NCBI GenBank assembly: GCA_016703105.1
Contig: JADJCS010000001.1
Location: forward strand, 124,001-188,000
DNA length: 64,000 nucleotides
From: Flavobacteriales bacterium
Lineage (GTDB): Bacteria; Bacteroidota; Bacteroidia; Flavobacteriales_F; PHOS-HE28
Reading direction: 5' to 3'
Position numbers and translations under genes: made by a program. The notes under the pieces were generated by a model that was given only the letters and a program-made list of their open reading frames with translations, was not told the origin of the DNA and ran no database searches. Of the stretch, positions 28,721 to 39,498 are shown in pieces (position 1 is the first letter of the stretch; every line of letters begins with the position of its first letter).

Positions 28721-30140
28721 TCACCGCTTTTCCAATTCCAAGACGACAGCCATGGCATTGCGGTCCGCCGGGCCAGTGGCGCTGATGGTTCCGCCATCGG
28801 TGAAGCGCACATCCGTGCTCAGTTCATCGCCCAACACCGCTTGGAGCTTCGCGGCCATTCCCTTGGCCGGGCTGGCCTTCATTTGCTCGTTCAGCTTCGG
28901 GTAATCGATCGGTTGGTTGAAGATCAACACGGCGATCACATCCATTGTTCCCAGCTCATCCGCCTCGAGGCTCTGGTCGCTGGGGAAAAGGCGTGTGCCG
29001 GTGATGCCGCAATAGGGGGAGTGCTTTTCGGTGTAGGGAAAGAGTACGTAGGTGCTTCCATCGGTCTCTTCGCCGAAGACGTATGTGTAGCACTCGGCAT
29101 TGTTGGTCACTTCCACCTTGAAGCGCGTGCCCTTGGTAATGGGTTCCACGCTGCGGAAGATGTTCGCACCGGCATTGCGCAGGTGGATGTTCTCACCGGT
29201 CGCTTTCCCGTCCTTGTCCACCAGCGCGAACCCGAAGCGGATATCGAACCGGCTGGGTTTTACATCCACGCCGTCGCCTTGCGGATAGACCGCATAGGCC
29301 TCCTTGGCAAAATGATCGAAGTTGGCGTACGACACCCACGCCAGACCGTTCTTTCCCCAGCCAGGCCCCCAGCTGTTCATGATCTGGAACCCCCCAGCAT
29401 CCGAACCGAACTTGAAATCATCATATCCGATCACACACATGGCGTGCCCCCCGAAGCCGGACATGCTGTAGTCGCTTTGGCGCGGGATCCACTCTTCCCG
29501 GCCCTCCATCTCCTGCATGAAACTGCCGCCCACCATCATACCGATCACTACGGGTGAGCCTTGCGCGAGCTGCTGTTTCATGGCGAGCATATCCGTGCGC
29601 TGTTCGTCGGCGCCGAGCGTGAGGCGTTGGAACCCCTTGATCCGGAATTCCTGCGCCTGCTGTTTCTCCTGCGCGGTGGGTTGTTTGCTGCAGCTCTCGT
29701 CCGTGTAGGCGAATCGGCTGTAAGGCAGAACACCACCGGCCAGCATGTTCTCCATGGCGCGATAGATATAGCTGCCCTGGCAATCGCTGCCATCGATCTT
29801 GATCTGGTTGTACAGATAGCTCGGGCTGAAGGCTTTCATAGACCTCCGCTTGATCGTACAACTTGGGATCGAAGTTGGCCCCGGTCGCCAAGCCTGCCAG
29901 TTGGCTTACGATGTTGCCGCCACCACCGCCAGCACAGCCCTTCATGCCGCCCATGAAGTAGAAGATCCCGAATCCCACGGCGAGGATCAGCATCAGTTTC
30001 GGCTTCTTGATCAAGAAGCCCAGTAGCATCGGCACCAGACTGCCGAGTCCGCCGCCCATGCCACCACCGCCGCCACCGCGAGGAGGTGTGGAAGAGGAGC
30101 GGCGCGGTCCCGGATCATCGGGGGTCATTCGGATCGGCAT
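28721..30140 (-). pseudogene. Papain-like (C1A) protease gene with out-of-frame deletion of the catalytic-cysteine segment
   Basis: The 5' part encodes a glycine-rich cytoplasmic tail, one membrane helix (KLMLILAVGFGIFYFMGG) and a linker ending FDPKLYDQAEVYE. The sense then continues in another frame at about 29837 with AFSPSYLYNQIK and runs to 28721. It carries the catalytic His (GGHAMCVIGYDD), Asn (IMNSWGPGWGKNG) and a C-terminal domain of about 150 residues. In intact homologues roughly 50 residues, including the QGSCxGWA motif with the nucleophilic Cys, lie exactly between these two parts. Here they are gone and the junction is out of frame. As read, no active protease can be made. A real deletion or a collapsed assembly are both possible. 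Confidence 0.78.
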
Positions 30141-30192
30141 GGGAAAGTGCTCTGTTAGTGAGGTACGGTTCAGCGCGAAAGCGGCAACGCGA

Positions 30193-33100
30193 TCATTGCT
30201 TCACAATGCGCAGTTGGGCGGAACCGTCCTCGCTGGTGATGCGTACGTGATAGAGGCCGTTCGCCTCGTGGCCAAGGTCGAGGTCCAGGCGGGTGTCGCC
30301 ATGCACTTCCACCTGGCGCCGCTGCACGGAACGGCCACGGGCATCCCGCACCTCGATCGTGGCAGGGCCTTGCAGCCCCGAGGTGGTGATATGTACGATG
30401 CCGTTGGTGGGGTTCGGGAATGCGGCCAGGGTCGCGGGAGCGAGCAATTCGTCCTGCCCGACCAGCGCACCTATTGTGAACGGCCAATGGATCTTGCGGC
30501 CGAACTCGGCCTCGAAATTCTTCAGGATCGTACCCGTAGTGCGGCGCAAGCGGAAGAACCCGGAACCAGCCGCCGGATCGGCCCAGTAGGAGAGGCCATC
30601 GTTCCCATTGTCCAGGAACTCGATCGTGTAACAGCCCGCGAAAAGCGCCATGGTGTCGCTGTAGGTGGTGTTCGCCGTGTGGCTGTTCCGGCCGAAGACC
30701 ACGTTGCCGTAGACATCCCGGATGGTGAGCGAGTTCTCTTGCGGACGGTTGTTGGTCTTGTAGTTCACGATGAAATTCTCGGCGTACACCGTTGGCATGG
30801 TGAAGGTGGTGCGGTAACTGTCGTTCGCTGCGTGCTGATCGGCGGCGCCGTTCGCTGCAGCGATGCCCACGGTGAAAACGTTCGCTGAGTCACCCAGCCA
30901 GAAGCCCGCGTCATTGATCGGTAACAGCACATCGACCTGCTCCATATGCTTGAGCAGACCGGTCCAGGTCCAGCTTTGGGGGGCGCCGCCGCTCACACCA
31001 TAGGTGAAGTTGACGCTTGTGAGGTCTTGGGCACCGGCGTTGCGCAACACCAGGAGTGGATCGTAACAGATCGGGTTATCACGCCGGTGGTAGTCCACGT
31101 TGCTCGGGCGCTTGACCTCCACGATCTCGGCATCCAATTGATGCGCGGCGGCACCATACTCGAAGAGATCCATGTTCACCACGTAGTTGCCACCGCCCAT
31201 GCCCTGGTTGTTCGCGGGCACTGGCGTGATGCGATAATCCAGTTGGGCTGTTCCACCTCCGCTCAACCCGGGAAGTTCCACGCTGTGGTCCTTCACGACA
31301 TCTCCCGGGCACCAGCCCTCACGGCTACCCAGCCAGGTGCCGCCTTGTGGATAGACCGGGTTCAAAGCGCAATCGTTCTCCTGCCAGATGTGCCAGGCGT
31401 CCAGTTGCGCTCCGTTCAGATCGAGGTAGTGGGTGTTGTCCTTCCACTCGCAGCAGTGCGGGTACTCTCCATTATTGCTGTTGTGCCCATGGCCCGTGAG
31501 CCGTGTGCGCAAACTCCATTGGCTGGCGGTGGGATCCAATTGCACTTGCACTTCAGGCAAGGCCACGTCGTTGTCGAGATCCGCATAGCTGCGGCTGGTG
31601 AGCCCTCCCCAAGGACGCTGGTGGTTCACCACCGTGCGTGGTGGCGTGCCCTCGATCATCTCGAACTCCCAGATCGATGAGCTCCTGCTGATTGCCAGCG
31701 CTCAACTCTACACTATCGTGCAACAACCATTGATAATCGGTCACGTCATAGGTCCAACGGAAACCTTGCGGACCCAACGAAAGCCCAATGCCGTAGGGCG
31801 TGATGTAACGGCCGATCTCGAAGTCCTTCACCACTTCGTACGGCGCTCCGAAGTAGTCGAGCGTATCGTTCACGTCGGTGGTGCTGGATGCGAGCGATGA
31901 GTCGATCGCAGCGCCGTCAGGGCCGTAGGTGTAGATCGTACCGCCTGACCATGCGAACACCGTATCGAACGCCGTGGTGCTGTTGCCGGTCACTTCGAAG
32001 TACTCCTCGGTGAGCAGGGGTAGGGGCTCCTGGCGCTCCAGCAGCAAGGTGTCCAACACGCTGGTATAGTCGCCTTGTACGAAGGTGAGGTCCGGTCGCG
32101 TGGCGATGGGTTGCGCGGTGAACGTGATGTCCGGTGCATCGCGATAGGCACGTTGCACCGTGCCCATGGGCCATGCTCCGTAGAGACCATCGGCACTGTT
32201 CATGAGCACATGCTCGTTCGGTAGTTCGTCGCAGTGGAACGTGTAGAGCAGATCGGCGGCGTACGGATGGGTACCGTCCACGGCCCGGTCCTTCCAAGCC
32301 GCGATCGTTGCCGCGTCCACCTCCGCGTTGAACACATTGATCTCGTCCAGGAGCCCTGGATAAGGATATTCCCCGTCGCGGCCGCTGGCGAAGCGGAACT
32401 CGCTGATGCCCGACAATGGCTTGGTCTTGCCCGTGCCGGAATGCCACAGGACGCCGTTCAGGTAGATCTTCATCTGACCTGTCGCGGTGTTCTTCATGAA
32501 GGCCCAATGGTTCCATTGTCCTTCCGCTTCAGCGGGGGTGGTGGCCTTGTCGATCCGGTCGAAGCCGCCTCCATCGTTGCCGGCATCCCAGTAAACGCGT
32601 CCATCGCTCCAGGGTAGGTGCACGTTCAGGATGCGACGGTCCTGTGCATCGACCGCTTCGAAAATGGTGCTGTTCACGGTCGGGATGATCGTATCGCCTT
32701 TCACCCAGAACATCACTGTGATCGCGGTCCCCAAGTTGTCCATGGGGGTCGCGTCCAGCGCGATGAAGTCGTTGCCCACCGTGAGATATCCATCCCGGCC
32801 GATCGCCTGCAATGCCATCCCCGGTGCGCTCTGGCTGGAAAGGACACCGGGCACGTTCCCTCCAGCGGGCCTGGATGCGGCGAGATCCACCAGTACGTTC
32901 GAGATACCGTCCCAAGCGAAGGCTTCAGAGAGCACGAAGACCTGTTCACCGGCAACGAGGCCGAGCGAAGTGGGAGGTACTTCATGCACCGTGACAAGTC
33001 CGGTCCCATCGAAGGTGCTGAGCGTGGTGGCCGGGGTGTTCTTCATGCGGATGGTGAACCGCGCGAAGGCCCCACTGCCTTGCGCATCGGTGGTAAGCCG

Positions 33101-33652
33101 TAGCTGGTGGATCGCACCCGGCTGTAGACCGGACGCGGTCAACTCGGATGCGAGGAAGAGGAATTGCGAACGGCTCGTTCCTAACTGCGCTTGAAGAAGT
33201 CCGTTGTCCCATGCTCCGCCGCTCCCGACGGTGTGTGAGGTCTCGCTCAGTGTACCAGTGATCGTGCGGCGCGCAGCCTCCAATTGGCGCGTGTGATAGA
33301 ACGGCACCGGAGCCCGCTCTACGGCAGGAGGGACCGTAGCACCCACCTTGAACAAGGGATGCTGAAGCGCGGTGCTGTCCAGCGCACCCGTATGCTCATG
33401 CACGAAGTTGTACGTGAGGTAGTCCCACTCCCCGCAGTTGTACTGGTCCTGTGTGGTTTGCGGATCGCATTTCAAGGTGTGGTGCATCAACACCTTGCGG
33501 TAGGTATGCGTGTCGTCCGGGAATTGGAACCAACCGCGCCGCGTGGTGATGCTGTCGTACGTGAGCGTTTGAACACGGGTGGTGTCCTCTTGTGCCTGTA
33601 GGGGACCGATCAGGGAGAGCAGGAGCAACGGGGCAAGATGAAGCGAGCGCAT
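30193..33652 (-). CDS. Secreted PNGase F-like/LamG protein with T9SS sorting domain (one frame break)
   Basis: The signal peptide MRSLHLAPLLLLSLIGPLQAQ precedes a region like the N-terminal domain of peptide-N-glycosidase F (KVLMHHTLKCDP, YNCGEWDYLTY). A LamG/concanavalin-like domain follows (TAITVMFWVKGD ... YLNGVLWHSG ... GLLDEINVFNAEVD). The second PNGase F-like domain lies downstream (GGTWLGSREGWCPGD and the preceding CCEWKDNTHYLDLNG). The end is a type A T9SS domain (AAFPNPTNGIVHIT). The frame breaks near 31668: QQELIDL should continue EFEMIEGTPPR, and one extra G shifts it. Repaired length is about 1152 residues. Parts are readable at 31680-33652 and 30193-31659. It may deglycosylate glycoproteins, but the catalytic acids were not verified. 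Confidence 0.75.
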
Positions 33653-33670
33653 CAAGTGGGTTTGGGATGC

Positions 33671-33678
33671 CGAAAGTA
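33671..33678 (-). promoter_or_regulatory. Probable -7 promoter box of the PNGase F-like gene
   Basis: The minus strand reads TACTTTCG, seven of eight matches to TAnnTTTG, 18 bases before the ATG at 33652. Only 47 bases separate it from the bshC box on the other strand, so the two genes have closely spaced divergent promoters. Confidence 0.5.
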
Positions 33679-33725
33679 GCCCGATCGTAAGCGCGTTGGG
33701 AGCCCCCGTTCCGCTGGACCTCGGC

Positions 33726-33733
33726 TACCTTCG
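33726..33733 (+). promoter_or_regulatory. Probable -7 promoter box of bshC
   Basis: TACCTTCG matches TAnnTTTG at seven of eight positions and ends 20 bases before the first bshC ATG (33754). Confidence 0.5.
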
Positions 33734-33753
33734 CCGCTTCCCGACGGATCGGG

Positions 33754-35341
33754 ATGAGACACATGCAGCGCCTCGCTCTGCCCTATTTAGCCACGGGCCA
33801 GTTCAAGCCTATCGTGCTGGACTATTTGCAGGACGAGCCCAAGGTCCATCCCTTCCGCGTATGGCCGTTCAACCGCGCCGCGTCAGAGAAGGCGTTGACG
33901 GCGCGCCATTTCGATCCCGGCAAGCGGACGATCGTGATCGCCGCGATCCGACGCCAATACGACGGGCTGTCCATACCGCCACAGGTGGAGGAGCACCTTC
34001 AGCGCCTCGCCGAACCGGACACCTATACGGTAACGACCGGGCATCAACTCTGCCTTTTTGGTGGCCCGCTGTTCGTTCTCTTCAAGATCTTGAACACGGT
34101 GCGCCTGGCCCGCGAACTCTCCACTCCGCAACGCACGGTAGTGCCCGTGTTCTGGATGGCGAGCGAGGACCATGATCTTGCCGAGGTGGACCATGTGTTC
34201 CTGCGTTGTACGCTGGTACACTGGCCGGCCGGCGCCACAGGTGCGGTAGGTCGCATACCGTTGTCGATGATCGACGAGGTGGTGTCGCGAGCGATCGCCC
34301 TCCTGGGGGATGGATCCGGTGCGGCGGAGATCGCAGGCATCCTGCGTTCGGCTTACCAGGATGGGAAGACCCTGGCGCAGGCCACACGGATCTTCATCGA
34401 CGGCCTATTCGGCCGTTTCGGCGTGGTGGTGGTGGACGGCGATGATCCCACGCTGAAGCGCCTCTTCGCACCGTTGATGCAGGAGGAATTGTTGAACGAA
34501 GTGGTCGCGCGCAGCGTGCATTATGCGGAGCAACAGATGCCCGTGGAGTATGCGCCTCAGGCCCACGCGCGAGGTCAATCTCTTTCATCTCAGCCCTGGG
34601 CGACGCGCCCGTTTGGTGCGGGAGGGAGATGGCTTCAGAGCGATGGACGGCGGCCCTGCGTTCAGCACGCAGGAATTATTGGACCACTTGGAGCGCTCTC
34701 CGGAAGCGTTCTCGCCGAACGTGCTGCTCCGTCCGTTGTACCAGGAGAGTGTGCTACCCAATACTGCCTACGTGGGCGGTGGGGGGGAGGTGGCGTACTG
34801 GTTGCAGTTACGGTGGCTCTTCCAGGCGTTCCAAGTGCCGATGCCCGTGGTATGCCTCCGCACGTCCGCCCTATTTCTACAGGCGGGCACGGAGGAACGG
34901 ATCAAAGCGCTTGGCCTTGATGTGGAGGATCTTTTCCGGCCCACCCCCGTGGTGGACAAGAAGGTCGCGTTGGCCCTCGCTTCCTTCCCGACCTCATTGG
35001 AGAATGAGCGTACGGCGTTGGAGAGGTTCTACCAACACATCGCCGATCGTGCTACGCAGGCCGGGCCTACTTTCCAACGTTCGGTAATGAGCGCGCGCAC
35101 GCGGGCCGCGCACGGGCTGGATCACTTGGAGCAACGTCTTATCGGCACCGCGAAGAAGGAGCAATCCGTGGCTTTGGGGCGCTACCACAAGTTGCGCGAA
35201 GGGATCTTTCCCGGCGGGGTGTTGCAAGAACGGCACGATGGCTTTCTCACGCTTCTGGCGGATCACGGTACCGGAGTGATGGACGAGTTGATCGAAGCGC
35301 TCGATCCTTTCGAGAAGAAGTTCTCGGTGTTCGTCGGCTGA
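33754..35341 (+). CDS. bshC: Bacillithiol biosynthesis cysteine-adding enzyme BshC (one frame break)
   Basis: BshC joins cysteine to glucosaminyl-malate in the last step of bacillithiol synthesis. The N-terminal half shows TGHQLCLFGGPLFVLFKILNT and the family motif VFWMASEDHDLAEVDH. The C-terminal half shows REVNLFHLSPGRR, TSALFLQAG and the closing LDPFEKKFSVFVG. The sense changes frame near 34564: the first frame reads EYAPQAH and the second REVNLF. A missing pair of bases (restoring HPREVNLF) gives 529 residues, the normal BshC length. The first frame stays open by chance to 34920. The gene lies alone between divergent and convergent surface-protein genes. An alternative start is the ATG at 33763. 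Confidence 0.88.
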
Positions 35342-35348
35342 CGCCTGT

Positions 35349-38300
35349 TCAGCGCACGAAACGCACAGTGGCTAAGCGGCCACCATCGTTGAGGCGTGCC
35401 AGATAGGCTCCGGCGGGGAGCATCCCGGTGGGCAGGGCCATCCGCGGTCCTTCGGTCACGCTCATTTGGATAACAGCACGGCCTGCTGCGTCCAAAATGG
35501 TCAGAACGGTCCCGGCAGCGAAGTCGTGCTCCAACCAGACCTGCTCGCCCGAGCCGATCACCGCGAGATGGTTCCCGGCGTTGCCAGCGAAGGTGACCGG
35601 CACAGCGCTGCTCACCGTCGACCTGCCATCGAGATCCGTTTGGCGTAGACGGTAGTAGCTCGTGCCTGACCAGGGCGATCCATCGAAGGCTTGGTACGAG
35701 AGCGTGGAAAGACTGTTGCCTGCTCCAGGGACCTCGGTCACCTCTTCGAACAACTGGGTGTCCCGACCGCGCTCCACCATGAAGTAGGCGTTGTCCCGCT
35801 CGGAGGCCGTGCTCCAATCCAATCGGACACGGTCCAGCTCAGCAGTAGCCGAGAAGGAAAGCAGTTCGATGGGCAAGGGGTTCTGGGTGGTGGTGGAGGC
35901 AAGTGTCCAGGGGCTGAACAATGTTTGTTGTACAGCGGTCTCCAAGGTGCCGGCCGTGGTGTTGCCGATGACGTTCGCCTGGCCCTTGTCCTCCCAGATC
36001 GCCCCGCTCCAGCGCGCCACCCGCAGATCGGGCAATGCCGTCACGCCGCAGCTCTCCGGATCGTCCCAACTCAACCGCACCGTAGCGTTCGGTGTGCCGG
36101 TATCGCGATCGATCGTCCAATACTCGCACTCGGACACATGATGCAATGTGGGCTCGATCGGGGTTCCGTACACCACGGTTGGATCCGCAGCGAAATACTC
36201 GACCGTAAAAGCGTCCGTCCCTGATCCGGTGACACCGATGAGCGCTGCCGGGCGCAGGGAATTGCCCTTGCCCACCGGATAGATGAAGTCAGTGGTCCCC
36301 AGCTTTGTCATGGGACCGTGCACGAAGCTCAGATCGGTGTATCCCGTCGCCGTGGCAGTTGGGTTAAGTCTGAGACCGGGGGCGCTCATCACCCGGCCTT
36401 GCAACAGGTCGATGTTATTGCGGATACCAACGGGGTCGTTCTGCACCAAGTCCCCGGAAGGTTTGTTCACGCGCAACACACCGAAGAAGTCCAGGAAGCC
36501 CGTCGTGGTGATGCTCTGGTTGCCGTTCCCATTGAACTCCACGGTGCTCATGAACTCATCGAAGCTCAGATCGTTCGAGAGGTTGTACCAGTCGCCCGCC
36601 AGTTGCAGCGTTCCGCCGGGCCCAACGAAGCTCATGTCCAGGAAGCCGCCGGTCTGGATCGTGAGGTCGCCGCTCAGGATGCAGGTGTTCGCAGGCTCCG
36701 TGTTCTGGAAGATACCCTCCGGTGTGATGGGGCTTGGACCGATCAAGGTCAGGTTGTTGGCCGTGAAGGTGCTCCCGTTCACCACGTGGATGCCCATGGT
36801 GCCGAAACCTGCGGTCCGTTGCACCGTCGCGTCCCCGCTGCAGTTCAAGGTGCTGCCGTTGGTCACGAAAAGGTCCGTGTTCACCGAGTTGGTGGAAACC
36901 AGCAGATCATTGCACACCGCGGTTCCGCCGCCGTCCACGAAGCATTGGTTCAAACGGGTCTGGTTGATCTCCACATCGGTGCTGGCGATCGGCACACGGG
37001 CATCATCCCAATTGCGGCAATCGAACCAATCCGTGCCCTTCGCACCGGTCCATAGTCCCGGTGTGAAGATGTTGGTCGTGAAGGGCATAATCGGAGCCAG
37101 CAACCAATCCGGCGCGATGCCGCTGTAGGTGCCGCAATCGCCCATGCTCGTCCAATTCACCGGATCGTCCACTCGGATGCTCCACTGCCGCTTGCTGGTG
37201 GTGGTCTGCGGAACGGTGTACTTGCAATAGTTCGTGGCACCCGTGGGGGCCATGCTGTAGCATTCCATCTGCAGCGGTAGTCCGGAATGCGAGGTGCTGG
37301 TCATCAACGGGAGCCATTGCCCGTTCGTGCTGAAGCCGAAAAGTATTTCACCCGAATAGGTCGCGTGGTTCGCGAAACCGGGATTCGTCCAAGTGCCGCC
37401 TTGCATGAAGAAGATCTGATCCCCTCCGGCGTTCAGGTTCAAACTGGGAACTCCGTTCAACGAGGAGAAGTTCCACAACCCATCCGGGGACACGGAACTG
37501 TGGGTCCCATTGCTGAGGAATCGGAAGGTGATCACCTGACCGGCCGGGATCGTCGGACCGGTGCGCACGGCGCGCAGGGTGCCTTCGGTATCGCCCCAAA
37601 GCCCTGGGTTCTCGAAACTGTACCCATTGTCGGTGATGTCCAGGGTGGTGCCCGGGGTGATGTCCTTGAAGCAGAAGAAAGCTCACCTCGTCCTCCGAGC
37701 TGTTACCGGTGCAAAGCGCTGCGTTCGCGTTCACGCCCACGATCAGGAGATCCCCGAAGTCGAGCACCGTAGGGGGCGTGTCATCATCCACGATGGTCAG
37801 TGTCGCCGCGTTCTGCGGACCGATCGTCATGCCGCCGCTCAGACCGGTGAGGGAGAAGGTGATCAATTCGTCCAGTTCGATCGCCGCATCGTTCACGATG
37901 CTCGCCTGGAAGGTCACACTCGAGGCGTTCGCCGGTATGTTCACCGTGATCGTGCCACCACCTCCCGCCGGGTTGGTCACATAGTCCGTGGTGTAGTTCG
38001 CGCCTGGACCGTTGATGATGGTGATGGTGGCCGTTTGCGCGGCGGCGGACGTGGGGAATATGTTCAACCCGAATAATTGCACACCACCGCTTTCCAACGC
38101 GATGATGCCCAGCGTGGAGAACTGCACGGTGGGAGTGGTGTCGTCATCGGTGATGGTGAGCACGAAGCTGTTGCCCAGCCCGATGGTGATCCCGCCGGTG
38201 GTACCGCTGATCACGAAGGTGACCGTCTCCGTGGCTTCGGCGAAAATGTCGTTCACCAGATCCACCGGGAAGGTGGCCGTGGTGGCCCCGGCCGGGATGT

Positions 38301-39276
38301 TGAGGGTGACGGTGGTCCCCACCGCACCCGGCGTCGTGGTGTAATCCGTGCCATAGCTCGCACCGGCACCGTTGGTTAAGGTCAGGGTTACTGTTCCAGC
38401 GGCCGTGGTGGCCGGGTTGAAGGTGAGGTTCACGTTCTGCGTGCCCCCGTTCTCGGCGATGGTCGCCAGGCTTGTGGCGAAGTCCACTGTGGGCAGGCAG
38501 ATGGGGCCGGGAACGTAGACGTTGTCGAAGAGGGCGGACTCGGTGGCCCCAGTGGCATGGTTCCAGAGGCAGCCCGTGTAGCGCAGGTTCAAACCTGTGT
38601 AGGTGGCATCCACCGCGCTGCCGCAAAGTGTGCCGCCGATCGAGGGGTTCGTGGTACCGAAGGTGGCCACCGAAAGGTTCTGTGCGAAGAGGCGCCAGGT
38701 GTTCGAGGCCGGGGTGTACACCACGCGGATCCCCAAGTAGTTGGTGCCGATATCATTGAATGGAGCTGCGGCACTGATGATGACTGGGAGATTGATGTTG
38801 GCGTTGGCGTCGATCCCATTGTTGTACCGCACCAAACGGATCGGATCCGTAGCCCCGGCTTGGCCGATCACCACCGCATAGCCCTGCCCGAGGGTGAAGT
38901 CCAAAGCAGTGCCGCCGAGCACGAACGCCGCTCCATAGTTGCTGCCATCGAACCCCGAAGGATCCGCCCGGCTCTGGCGCACGCAGAACCCCCACGTCAT
39001 GTCGCAGGTGTTCGTGTTCAGCGTGGTGGTGTAAAGCCCGATGGCATCGCGCCACGCGTAATCACGCCCAGCCGTGGTGCTGCCCAATTCAAGCTGTCCC
39101 GTAGCGTTCACTTGGGCGCCACTGAACGCAGTCTCCGTTTCTGTCCAGCCACCACCCACCACCGTGTTCGCGGCCCGGTTGAAGTCGTCCACCAACTGCT
39201 GGCCAATGGCCGGGACCGCCATACCCGCGAGCAGCGCGAGCAGGAGGCGGGAGCGGGGCGAGGTCGCCGGGCACAT
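35349..39276 (-). CDS. Large secreted Calx-beta surface protein with T9SS-like C-terminus (one frame break)
   Basis: A signal peptide follows the ATG at 39276 (SRLLLALLAGMAVPAIG). Next come a LamG-like region (VDDFNRAANTVVGGGW) and two Calx-beta domains (about residues 260-460, each ending in VLTITDDD or TLTIVDDD) that should bind calcium. Then a lamin-tail-like part (SSEDEVSF ... DITPGTTLDI), right-handed repeat-like segments and a C-terminal domain like T9SS type A modules (AAGTVLTILDAAGRAV ... GAYLARLNDGGRLATVRFVR). The frame shifts near 37678: DEVSF should continue FCFKDITPGT, and one extra T in a TTT run moves it. Repaired length is 1308 residues. Probably a surface adhesin or matrix protein. 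Confidence 0.75.
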
Positions 39277-39283
39277 GGTTGTA

Positions 39284-39291
39284 CAAAGGTC
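39284..39291 (-). promoter_or_regulatory. Probable -7 box of the Calx-beta gene
   Basis: The minus strand reads GACCTTTG (seven of eight matches) ending 7 bases before the ATG at 39276. It supports that start over the in-frame codons up to 39342, which would precede the transcript. Confidence 0.45.
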
Positions 39292-39462
39292 GTTCACGTT
39301 CCATGCGCGCGCGTTGCACGGACGTGAAGCGATCCACATCATCTTGGTGGTGAAGATAGCGATCCCGTCGCAACACCTATCCGTGCTGATCCTCAGGTCA
39401 TCACGTCCCGCTGCTTCGAGTTATCCACGATCCATCCACGATCCCGGCGTGGTGCGCATGGA

Positions 39463-39470
39463 TACTTTTG
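39463..39470 (+). promoter_or_regulatory. Promoter -7 box of guaA
   Basis: TACTTTTG is a perfect TAnnTTTG match, 28 bases before the GTG start of guaA. The 222-base gap between the Calx-beta and guaA starts holds this box and the divergent one; nothing else was seen. Confidence 0.7.
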
Positions 39471-39498
39471 CGGCCCTCCACCAAACCGCCTTCCGCGC

